In this document: piece by piece, positions 1 to 5,870 of the stretch
Layout of the letters: every line of letters begins with the position of its first letter
How positions within the stretch are numbered: the stretch's first letter is position 1
From: RGIG6353 sp964558655
GTDB taxonomy: Bacteria > Bacillota > Clostridia > Oscillospirales > SIG627
Reading direction: 5' to 3'
DNA: 6,514 nt
Assembly: GCA_964558655.1 (NCBI GenBank)
Contig: CAZLEX010000050.1
Span: forward strand, 1-6,514
Translations under genes and position numbers: made by a program
The notes under the pieces: generated by a model
The model's database searches: none
Seen by the model: only the letters and a program-made list of their open reading frames with translations
What the model was told of the DNA's origin: nothing

Positions 1-52
1 TACAGCTTATAACGCAAAGTACATTATATAGTGAGTAGTAGAATCTTGTCAT
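1..52 (-). CDS. possible start of an unidentified gene, cut by the left edge
   Basis: On the minus strand an ATG at 52-50 opens a frame that stays open to the window edge. It would encode about 17 residues beginning MTRFYYSLYNVLC, a hydrophobic and aromatic stretch that could be the start of a membrane-associated protein. It lies 37 bases downstream of the rseC-like stop, on the same strand, with no terminator between, so it could be the next gene of the operon. Against it, no clear Shine-Dalgarno precedes the ATG (only a weak GATTGAG directly abutting it), and a 17-codon open stretch is easily found by chance. The product is not recognised. It does not look like the start of GlmM, the enzyme often encoded in cdaA operons. 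Confidence 0.3.
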   Translation of the reverse strand, partial: MTRFYYSLYNVLCVISC

Positions 53-89
53 CTCAATCGCCGTTTTGCGTTATGTTAAAAATACTCTT

Positions 90-512
90 TTATACGCCGT
101 TCTTATTTTTGCTGTTAATTTGTTTTATTGTGAAAATATCGCTGTCATTTTTATTTTTGAAAAACAAATACAGGAGTACAATTGTTAAGGAAAATGCGAT
201 TATTCCGAATATTGCCGGCAGGGAAGAGGCTTTTATAAATTTCGCAAACAAAAACACTGTCGTTGCCGTGACAATAATAGGCATGATAAATGTAAATATT
301 GCCATTGCCAAAATCACGCCGGTTTTTGTATAAACGGTTACACTGTCACCTATTTCGGCTTTGAGAGGATTCTTTGCTTCTATAGAAATCGGTTTTGCTT
401 TGTCACAGTGACCTGTGCAGTCGGCACGGCAAGTATCGCAGGCCGTGATGGTTTTGATAATGACCGTCGCAATTTCATTTTCGGTTTTCACAACTATGCC
501 TTCTTTGTTCAT
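90..512 (-). CDS. rseC: RseC/MucC-family membrane protein (SoxR-reducing system type)
   Basis: A 140-residue protein with the layout of the RseC family. It has a short N-terminal domain with a cysteine cluster C25-x2-C28-x3-C32-x3-C36, then two predicted membrane helices at about 65-90 and 97-118, and a short charged C-terminal tail. In Proteobacteria, RseC works with the Rsx/Rnf electron-transfer complex in reducing SoxR and also modulates sigma-E signalling. In Clostridia the role is not settled, and the cysteines suggest metal or redox chemistry at the membrane. The ATG at 512 is supported by GAGAGG six bases upstream. That site overlaps the stop of the preceding FAD gene and only three bases separate the genes, so translation is probably coupled. 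Length is close to the roughly 150-160 residues usual for the family. No rnf/rsx genes are visible here. The family call is fairly sure; the function in this organism is inferred. Confidence 0.8.
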   Translation of the reverse strand: MNKEGIVVKTENEIATVIIKTITACDTCRADCTGHCDKAKPISIEAKNPLKAEIGDSVTVYTKTGVILAMAIFTFIMPIIVTATTVFLFAKFIKASSLPAIFGIIAFSLTIVLLYLFFKNKNDSDIFTIKQINSKNKNGV

Positions 513-515
513 CTG

Positions 516-2090
516 TTACCTCTCATTTGCCTTTTTTATATATTCCTGTGCACATTTTATTCCGTCGACTGCCGCACTTGTGATACCTCCTGCCCACCCT
601 GCTCCTTCTCCGCACGGATATATCCTTGTAAATCCGCAAGCGGTCATGTTCTCGTTTCTCATTATTCTCACCGGAGAAGAGGTACGCGTTTCAAATCCTG
701 TAAGAGGGGCTGAAGTATCTTTAAAAAATGAATGAACCGACATGAACTTTCTCAATCCGTTTTTTAACATATTCGAAATAACAGGAGGTAAAACTTCATC
801 GAGTTTGCAACCTATAACACCGTGCGGATATGACGGAGATATATTTTTAAAACAGGAAGTCCTTTTTCCTTCAAGAAAATCCCCTACACTTTGCGCAGGA
901 GCTCTGAAATCGTTTGCAATTGCGAATGACTTCTGTTCTATTTCTCGCTGAAAATTAATTGCGTTTAAGGGAGTGTTTCCGAAATCGTTTTTTAAAACGG
1001 ATACGGCAAGAGCACTGTTTGAATTAATTTCATTTCTGGAATGATAACTCATGCCGTTTGTTACGATTGAATTTGCGTCACTTGCAGATGCCATTACAAG
1101 CCCGCCGGGACACATGCAAAAAGAATAACAGCCGCGTCCGTTTTCTCTGTATGAAACCGAATATTCGGCTTTTGGAAGAATATCGTTAACTTCTCTTTGC
1201 CTGCCGTAGAGAGATTTTTCAACCTCGCTTTGCAGATGTTCAATTCTTACGCCTACCGAAAAATCTTTTGCACAGATAGGTATTCCTTGAGAAATGAGCA
1301 TTTTATATGTATCGTGACTTGAATGGCCTGTTGCCAAAAAGACAGACGGAGCCACAATTGTTTCGCCCGATGACAGCGTTATCCGGCAGCCGTCGGGTAA
1401 CTCTTTAATATTTTCGAGTTTGTGTTTGAAAAGGATTTGCCCACCCAGCCTTTCTATTTCAAGCCGTATATTTTTTACAATAACGCGTAGTAAATCAGTG
1501 CCTATATGAGGTCGTGCGAGGGTGAGGATATCTTCCGGAGCACCGAACTGAACAAAATTTTTCAAGACATATGAACATCTTTTGTCATTTATTCGGGTTA
1601 TAAGTTTTCCGTCTGAAAATGCTCCGGCACCCCCTTCTCCGAATTGTATGTTTGATAAAGGATCAAGCACCTTTGAATCCAGGAAGAGCTGTGTTTTTAA
1701 GATTCTTGTATCAATATTGTCTCCCTGTTCGAGTACGATTGGACAGAATCCGCCGCGTGCAAGTACGAGAGATGCAAACATACCGGCAGGCCCGAACCCG
1801 CAAATAACCGGGTGCATATATTTTTTTTGCGGAGGTGCTATTTCAAAGTCCGGGTATGTTTCTTCCTCAAATAATGATATTTTGTCCGTAATTTTGATTT
1901 TTGTATCATCGGGTACCTCGCATATTACAGACAAAACAATGCGTATATCATCTTTTTTTCTGGCATCAATCGATTTCTTGTATACTGTGTATGACGATGC
2001 CTTAAAAGGCAGCTTTTTCAGTGCCGAAAAAACTGCCTCGTCTTGATTTTGAGTATATGAAAAAGAAATATTGCGAATAAGAAGTTTTAT
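516..2090 (-). CDS. FAD-dependent oxidoreductase-like protein (COG2509 type), apparent AUA start
   Basis: A 524-residue protein when started at the ATA at 2090. The dinucleotide-binding motif GFGPAG lies at residues 98-103. Other family-typical blocks are FGEGGAGAFSDGKL at 150-163, a cysteine-bearing CYSFCMCPGG at 321-330, ETRTSSPVRI at 467-476, and a C-terminal YPCGEGAGWAGGITSAAVDG at 491-510 that would close over FAD. Family members are annotated as NAD(P)/FAD-dependent oxidoreductases or uncharacterised FAD-dependent dehydrogenases; the substrate is unknown. The first canonical start in frame that is near plausible is a TTG at 1934, giving 472 residues, but the 52 codons before it look coding. 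They include SIDARKK at 40-46, characteristic of the family N-terminal domain, and restore the usual length of roughly 520-540. GGAGGT at 2102-2097 sits six bases before the ATA. The cdaR stop lies in the same frame 12 bases upstream, so the true start cannot be further out. The family call is sure; the start codon is an inference. Confidence 0.88.
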   Translation of the reverse strand: MKLLIRNISFSYTQNQDEAVFSALKKLPFKASSYTVYKKSIDARKKDDIRIVLSVICEVPDDTKIKITDKISLFEEETYPDFEIAPPQKKYMHPVICGFGPAGMFASLVLARGGFCPIVLEQGDNIDTRILKTQLFLDSKVLDPLSNIQFGEGGAGAFSDGKLITRINDKRCSYVLKNFVQFGAPEDILTLARPHIGTDLLRVIVKNIRLEIERLGGQILFKHKLENIKELPDGCRITLSSGETIVAPSVFLATGHSSHDTYKMLISQGIPICAKDFSVGVRIEHLQSEVEKSLYGRQREVNDILPKAEYSVSYRENGRGCYSFCMCPGGLVMASASDANSIVTNGMSYHSRNEINSNSALAVSVLKNDFGNTPLNAINFQREIEQKSFAIANDFRAPAQSVGDFLEGKRTSCFKNISPSYPHGVIGCKLDEVLPPVISNMLKNGLRKFMSVHSFFKDTSAPLTGFETRTSSPVRIMRNENMTACGFTRIYPCGEGAGWAGGITSAAVDGIKCAQEYIKKANER

Positions 2091-2096
2091 GGTAAT

Positions 2097-2102
2097 ACCT
2101 CC
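2097..2102 (-). promoter_or_regulatory. ribosome binding site that places the FAD gene start at an ATA codon
   Basis: GGAGGT directly follows the cdaR stop codon TAA (2105-2103) and is followed by ATTACC and then ATA at 2090-2088. The six-base spacing is ideal for initiation at the ATA. The only other near-cognate codon, ATT at 2096, abuts the site with no spacing. There is no ATG, GTG or TTG in the frame until the TTG at 1934, more than 150 bases downstream. Confidence 0.7.
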
Positions 2103-3377
2103 TTATTTTTTGGTCACTTTAAGTGTTGCCGTATAAGTTTTTTGGATAACAAAAGCATAGTCTATTCTGTCGATTGCCGCCGCCGAAACATTTACTGTAT
2201 ATGTGCCGGGTTCTGTATAGCTTGCGGCATTGACCGTAAGGATTACATCTTCTCGGTTAAGCGATGAGCTTATGGAATTGTATGCTTCTATGGTCACACT
2301 GCTTTCTTCAAATTCATATGAAAGGCTGTTTTGCGGATTTTCGATTACAATATCCGTTGTCGGAACGGATATTGTATCTTTGTTTGCAAACAGCGTTACC
2401 AAAACTTCAGCTGTATTTTTTTCTCCAGAAAGAAGTTCAACACCGTTGGGAAGATTAATGCCGAGAGTAATGCGTTTCTTGCCATCGATTATAGTCGTTT
2501 CGTCGATAGGATCGAGAAAGATGGAATCTATTCCCGAAAGAATTTTCGGATCGCCTTTTACAGATATAGTTGACGGAGATATTTGGAATGAAATTTGATT
2601 TTGAGAGAATGTGTTGTGAACCTGTTCAACTTTGAGTTTTAAGATTTTTGTTTCGTATAACGGCAATTTTATCGTTACGGAGCTTATATCCAATTTGAGA
2701 TTTGAAGATGTAATTTCTTCTCCCTGAATGTCGTACATAACCAAATTCACTTTTGCTTCAACACTTGCATCTATTTCGTCAAAATGTGCCGAAGCTCGTA
2801 TTTCGGAAATAGTGTCAAGTTCTTTTTGAGGACCGGTAACCGTAACATGCGTAATTTGCTTTGAGGAGGAATCCGTGATTATACATTCGCCTAATTCATA
2901 TGCACTGTTGTACTGACCGTATGTTATATCGGGTGTTATTTCGAAAACTCTCGGTTCTCTTTTGTCAATTACAACATTAAGATTGGTCAAAGAACTTGAA
3001 ACTACAGTAGTGCCGTCGGGAGCTTCGATTTGTATATCAAGAGATTTTTTACCGGCTTCATCGATTTTGCTCAGATCGAAATAAGCATCGATTTCAGACG
3101 ATTTTATTTTGTTGAGAACACTTTTTTTACCGCGAAGAGTTACATCGGTCGTGTAACTTGCCGAAGTAGACGGTGTAATAAGAGCAAGCCCGTATTCCTT
3201 TTGAAGAATACCGGCATTTTCTACCGTTACCGTGATATTTGAAAAGGTTTTTTCCGATGTAGGACTTTCAACATCGGAAACATAAATCCAAAGAATTATT
3301 GCGCAAACAAGGGAGCATATGCGTATAATAAGATTTCGCGTCTTTATATTTTTTTCATTTGATAAAGGTGTGTTCAT
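2103..3377 (-). CDS. cdaR: CdaR, YbbR-domain regulator of the diadenylate cyclase
   Basis: A 424-residue protein with an N-terminal membrane anchor at about residues 15-34, including the AIILWIYV sequence typical of YbbR proteins. The remainder is beta-rich and predicted extracellular. By eye it divides into about four YbbR-like repeats, roughly 45-130, 140-230, 240-325 and 330-424. In Firmicutes studied, CdaR binds the membrane cyclase CdaA and tunes c-di-AMP synthesis from outside the membrane. The gene follows cdaA with a 15-base gap. The ATG at 3377 is preceded by AGGGAG nine bases upstream, and the cdaA stop lies just before that site, so the two are co-transcribed. The repeat count is a visual estimate, since YbbR repeats are poorly conserved. 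A GTG four bases upstream is in another frame and does not compete. The identity is strong because of the cdaA neighbour and the anchor motif. Confidence 0.9.
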   Translation of the reverse strand: MNTPLSNEKNIKTRNLIIRICSLVCAIILWIYVSDVESPTSEKTFSNITVTVENAGILQKEYGLALITPSTSASYTTDVTLRGKKSVLNKIKSSEIDAYFDLSKIDEAGKKSLDIQIEAPDGTTVVSSSLTNLNVVIDKREPRVFEITPDITYGQYNSAYELGECIITDSSSKQITHVTVTGPQKELDTISEIRASAHFDEIDASVEAKVNLVMYDIQGEEITSSNLKLDISSVTIKLPLYETKILKLKVEQVHNTFSQNQISFQISPSTISVKGDPKILSGIDSIFLDPIDETTIIDGKKRITLGINLPNGVELLSGEKNTAEVLVTLFANKDTISVPTTDIVIENPQNSLSYEFEESSVTIEAYNSISSSLNREDVILTVNAASYTEPGTYTVNVSAAAIDRIDYAFVIQKTYTATLKVTKK

Positions 3378-3392
3378 TCACTTTAGCTCCCT

Positions 3393-4241
3393 TCACTTTT
3401 TTTCTTTGAATTTAATTTTAAACAGGTTCTTTTTAACGCCTGTTGGCTCAAGAAGAGCGGATTTTAACTCGTTCCTCAAACTTTCCTTATCATAATTTCT
3501 TATAAGTTTTCCGCCTTGAGCTATTGAAATAATGCCTGTTTCTTCCGATACGGCAACTATCATAGCATCACTGTTTTCACTCATGCCTATTGCCGCTCTG
3601 TGACGGGTTCCGACATTTCTTATTATATCGGTATTGTAAGAAAGAGGAAGAAAACAGCCGCAGGCATAAATTCTGTTGTTTCGTATTATCATAGCACCGT
3701 CATGTAGCGGAGCTTTGTCAAAAAATATATTTTTAATCAAATAGATGTTTACATCTGCATTTATTACAATACCTGTTTTTATGTTGTCACCGAGCTTCGT
3801 ACCGCGTTCGATAACGATTAGAGCCCCTGTCTTTGAAGCGGAAAGTTCTTCAACCGCTGTGACGACATTTTCAATCATGGATTCTGTTTCGGTTCTGTCG
3901 TTGTTCTCTCTTATTTTCAGGTTTTTAAACGACTCGTTGCCCATTTTTTCGAGCATTGTACGCAATTCCGGCTGAAACAGTATAAACAATGCGATAATAC
4001 CGACCTGTACAATATTTCGCAGCATATACGCCAAGACTTTTAAGTTAAACAGCGTGCTTACGCCCAAAAGGAGAAAAAGCAGAGCAACACCTACCGCGAG
4101 CTTTCCCGCTCGTCTGTCATAGATGAAAATGATAAGATAATAAAGTACGAGAGATACGATTAATATGTCAACAATATCGGCGATGCCGAAATCCGAAAAT
4201 TGATTAAAAAGAAATTCGAAAAAATTAGTAATTGCTTGCAT
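3393..4241 (-). CDS. cdaA: CdaA, membrane-bound diadenylate cyclase
   Basis: A 282-residue protein that joins two ATP molecules into cyclic di-AMP, a second messenger controlling potassium and osmolyte uptake and cell-wall homeostasis. Three predicted membrane helices lie at about 21-41, 46-62 and 70-90. The cytosolic DAC (DisA_N) domain follows, at about 105-255. Its catalytic signatures are intact: DGA at 181-183 in APLHDGAMII and RHR at 213-215 in GTRHRAAIG, followed by SEETG at 232-236. Length matches the family, around 270-285. The ATG at 4241 follows the divergent spacer. Its ribosome site is weak (GGTG about eight to nine bases upstream), unlike the strong sites of its neighbours, which may keep c-di-AMP synthesis low. 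It is the first gene of the minus-strand operon. In many Firmicutes cdaA-cdaR is followed by glmM; here the visible followers are the FAD and RseC-like genes. Confidence 0.96.
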   Translation of the reverse strand: MQAITNFFEFLFNQFSDFGIADIVDILIVSLVLYYLIIFIYDRRAGKLAVGVALLFLLLGVSTLFNLKVLAYMLRNIVQVGIIALFILFQPELRTMLEKMGNESFKNLKIRENNDRTETESMIENVVTAVEELSASKTGALIVIERGTKLGDNIKTGIVINADVNIYLIKNIFFDKAPLHDGAMIIRNNRIYACGCFLPLSYNTDIIRNVGTRHRAAIGMSENSDAMIVAVSEETGIISIAQGGKLIRNYDKESLRNELKSALLEPTGVKKNLFKIKFKEKK

Positions 4242-4269
4242 CTGTATTCACCAAAACCTTTAAATATTA

Positions 4270-4299
4270 ATTATACACAACAACACAACATAATTGTAA
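4270..4299 (-). promoter_or_regulatory. candidate promoter of the cdaA operon
   Basis: Read on the minus strand, a perfect TATAAT lies at 4275-4270. A weak -35-like TTACAA lies at 4299-4294, 18 bases upstream. Transcription would begin near 4263, giving a leader of about 22 bases before the cdaA ATG. The spacer sequence is GT-rich. The -10 is convincing and the -35 is poor, so an activator or an alternative upstream element is possible. Confidence 0.5.
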
Positions 4300-4339
4300 C
4301 ATAAAGAAATAACTTTTGTAAATAGAAAATGTAAAAACA

Positions 4340-4353
4340 AAAAAATATTTTTT
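4340..4353. repeat. AT-only palindrome between divergent promoters
   Basis: AAAAAATATTTTTT is a perfect 14-base palindrome set in a very AT-rich stretch (about 4320-4370), between the minus-strand promoter and the plus-strand promoter. It ends 15 bases before the plus-strand -35, so it could act as an UP element, a curved A-tract or a regulator site. Its base composition makes a chance origin plausible. Confidence 0.3.
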
Positions 4354-4368
4354 AAAACACTTTATATT

Positions 4369-4397
4369 TTCACAAAGGATTTTTTCGGGCATAGAAT
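4369..4397 (+). promoter_or_regulatory. sigma-A type promoter of the DUF3343-desulfurase pair
   Basis: TTCACA at 4369-4374 (five of six match to TTGACA) and TAGAAT at 4392-4397 (five of six match to TATAAT) are separated by exactly 17 bases. Transcription would begin near 4404, leaving a leader of about 43 bases. The A/T-rich stretch immediately upstream fits an UP element. Confidence 0.65.
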
Positions 4398-4404
4398 AAA
4401 AACG

Positions 4405-4419
4405 GCACACCAAATGTGC
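4405..4419 (+). other. small hairpin in the 5' leader
   Basis: GCACA and TGTGC form a perfect five-base-pair stem with a five-base loop (CCAAA). It falls almost at the predicted 5' end of the transcript, 15 bases before the Shine-Dalgarno. It is too small to be a riboswitch and has no U-tract, so it is not a terminator. It could protect the mRNA 5' end or be an operator half-site pair. An ATG inside it (4414) is not the gene start. Confidence 0.3.
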
Positions 4420-4446
4420 TCTTCCTATACTTTGAGGAGGAATATT

Positions 4447-4662
4447 ATGTCAAGAGAAGAATCGTTTTACATAAATCTTGGGTCAATGACACAAGCGATA
4501 AGGGCTGAAAAAATATTAAAAAGTAAAAATATAGAAAGTGCCGTTGCCAAAAATTCCGATATTTTAAATTCAAACGGATGCAGTTGGGGAGTGTGGGTTA
4601 AAGGTATTTCGCGGGAAAATGCGATTAACATTCTCAGAATTGGCTCGGTTAATGTTTTGTGA
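4447..4662 (+). CDS. DUF3343 small protein, putative sulfur/selenium carrier-like
   Basis: A 71-residue protein resembling the DUF3343 family: an N-terminal beta strand, a helix with the A-x-x-A-E-K-x-L pattern (here QAIRAEKILKSKNIE at about 16-30), then a loop with a conserved cysteine (C45 in SNGCSWGVWV) and a C-terminal helix. Proteins of this family are described as putative Se/S carrier-like from genome context; biochemical proof is thin. The single conserved cysteine is the candidate site for carrying a persulfide or selenide. GAGGAGG at 4434-4440 lies six bases before the ATG at 4447, which makes this the start. An upstream in-frame ATG at 4414 lacks a ribosome site and would add 11 unrelated residues. 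The stop TGA overlaps the ribosome site of the next gene, a cysteine desulfurase, so the two are very likely translated together. The family call is moderate to good; the function is inferred. Confidence 0.75.
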   Translation: MSREESFYINLGSMTQAIRAEKILKSKNIESAVAKNSDILNSNGCSWGVWVKGISRENAINILRIGSVNVL

Positions 4663-4672
4663 GGTGAAAAAG

Positions 4673-5824
4673 ATGATTTATATGGATAACAGTGCCACAA
4701 GCTATCCTAAACCTCAAAAAGTTATAGATTCCGTTGTCGGATCTTTTGAAAACGCTCCGGCTAATCCCGGTCGGTCGTCACACCGTGAAGCTGTCCGTTC
4801 GGCTCAGGTCCTTTATAGTGCACGGCAAAAAGTTGCCGAATTTGTAAATACCGTTCCGGAAAATGTAATATTCACATACAACGCAACTTATGCATTGAAT
4901 ATGGCAATTTTAGGGACCGTGAAAAGAAACGGAAAGGCGGAAAAAATTCATGTTGTGACAACCGCCTTTGAACATAATTCCGTTTTAAGACCGCTTTACC
5001 GTCTTGAAAGGGAAAAAGAAATTGAAATTTCTTTTTTGAGCGGGAGTGACGAAAATATAATTTGCGATTTTGAAAAAATGCTCCATTCCGAACGGAAACC
5101 GGATTTTTTGATAATTACGCATACATCTAATGTCACCGGAGCGAGAATGCCGGTGGAAGCTCTCGGCAAACTCTGCCGAAAGAGTGGAGTTACATTTATA
5201 CTTGATGCTTCTCAGGCACTCGGATATAACCGCGTGGATATGAAAAAAGACGGTGTGGATATACTGTGTTCTTCGGGACATAAAGGATTATACGGAATTA
5301 TGGGAAGCGGATTTATGGCAATTGCCGAAGATTCTTTAAAAATACCTTCTCCCGTTATAACAGGAGGATCCGGTATAATGTCTTTTGAAAAAGATATGCC
5401 GGATTTTTTACCCGAAAGGCTGGAAGCGGGAACTGTGGGAATGACGGGAATTGAAAGTATTCGTGCGGGGATTGAATATATCGAAGAAGTTTCCTGCGAA
5501 TATATTGAAGAATACTGTAAAGCAATGCGTTCGAAAATTTTGGAAGGACTGTCTGTAATTCCGAAGGTAAAAGTATACAGTCCCAATTGCAATGCCGTTT
5601 CAATTGTTGCTTTCAATATCGGAGATCTTAAATGCGATAAGAGTGCACAAATGCTTGACCGAGCGGGAATTTGTTGCAGAAGCGGTTATCATTGTGCACC
5701 GTTAATGCATGATTTTTTGAAGACAAACGGAACATTGAGACTTAGCCTTTCCCATTTCAATACATTTGATGAATGTGACAGAGTGCTTGTCGAAATTGAG
5801 AAAATTGCGAACAGTATTATGTGA
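4673..5824 (+). CDS. class V aminotransferase-fold cysteine desulfurase family protein
   Basis: A 383-residue PLP enzyme expected to remove sulfur (or selenium) from cysteine or selenocysteine, forming a persulfide on its own cysteine. Visible residues: MDNSATSYPKP at 4-14, AFEHNS at 98-103 (histidine over the PLP ring), THTSNVTG at 149-156, DASQ at 178-181 (aspartate that pairs with the PLP ring nitrogen), SSGHKG at 200-205 with the PLP lysine K204, and RSGYHCAP at 336-343 with the likely catalytic cysteine C341. The RxGxHC context resembles SufS/CsdA-type (group II) enzymes, and the overall sequence resembles the EF2568-type subfamily found near selenium-related genes. GAGGTG at 4661-4666 is six bases before the ATG at 4673. 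An upstream in-frame ATG at 4619 lies inside the DUF3343 gene and has no homology support. No sufB, sufU, iscU or tRNA-thiolation gene is adjacent, so the acceptor may be the DUF3343 protein. Confidence 0.92.
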   Translation: MIYMDNSATSYPKPQKVIDSVVGSFENAPANPGRSSHREAVRSAQVLYSARQKVAEFVNTVPENVIFTYNATYALNMAILGTVKRNGKAEKIHVVTTAFEHNSVLRPLYRLEREKEIEISFLSGSDENIICDFEKMLHSERKPDFLIITHTSNVTGARMPVEALGKLCRKSGVTFILDASQALGYNRVDMKKDGVDILCSSGHKGLYGIMGSGFMAIAEDSLKIPSPVITGGSGIMSFEKDMPDFLPERLEAGTVGMTGIESIRAGIEYIEEVSCEYIEEYCKAMRSKILEGLSVIPKVKVYSPNCNAVSIVAFNIGDLKCDKSAQMLDRAGICCRSGYHCAPLMHDFLKTNGTLRLSLSHFNTFDECDRVLVEIEKIANSIM

Positions 5825-5825
5825 A

Positions 5826-5857
5826 AAAGAGCAAACTTCATATGAAGTTTGCTCTTT
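5826..5857. terminator. perfect 32-base palindrome, bidirectional terminator
   Basis: AAAGAGCAAACTTCAT is followed immediately by its exact reverse complement, giving up to 16 base pairs, in practice about 14 with a four-base loop. It begins two bases after the desulfurase stop and ends 13 bases before the stop of the convergent ABC gene. Read on the minus strand the stem ends in TTTTTC, a reasonable U-tract. Read on the plus strand only TTT precedes AAAAA. It should therefore end ABC transcripts more efficiently than desulfurase transcripts. Confidence 0.85.
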
Positions 5858-5870
5858 AAAAATTCTCAAA

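Noticed and set aside
9..74. Ten-base inverted repeat ATAACGCAAA (9-18) and TTTGCGTTAT (65-74)
   Set aside because: The copies are 46 bases apart with no mobile gene, target duplication or U-tract; a match of this length is expected about once by chance in a window of this size.
408..735. Two overlapping plus-strand open frames over rseC and the FAD gene
   Set aside because: They lie antisense to well-supported genes, have no ribosome site or recognisable domain, and one is a low-complexity serine/cysteine-rich translation.
1934..1936. TTG as the start of the FAD gene
   Set aside because: It lies after 52 codons that match the family N-terminus, and it has no ribosome site suited to it, whereas GGAGGT lies just before the ATA at 2090.
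1582..2046. 154-codon plus-strand open frame
   Set aside because: It is antisense to the conserved N-terminal and FAD-binding region of the FAD gene, and its translation resembles no family.
2230..2598. 122-codon plus-strand open frame
   Set aside because: It is antisense to cdaR with no ribosome site; it is explained by the reverse reading of a repetitive beta-rich protein.
4414..4446. Upstream ATG giving an 11-residue longer DUF3343 protein
   Set aside because: No ribosome site precedes it, it lies in the leader hairpin, and the strong GAGGAGG is placed for the ATG at 4447.
4660..4662. TGA of the DUF3343 gene as a selenocysteine codon
   Set aside because: Read-through would add only eight residues before the next stop, the TGA overlaps the next ribosome site, and no selenocysteine-insertion hairpin was evident just downstream.
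4619..4672. Upstream ATG giving an 18-residue longer desulfurase
   Set aside because: It lies within the DUF3343 coding region in another frame, and class V desulfurases normally begin just before the YMDNSAT-like segment.
5212..5616. 134-codon minus-strand open frame
   Set aside because: It is antisense to the PLP-lysine region of the desulfurase; proline/serine-rich translation with no ribosome site.
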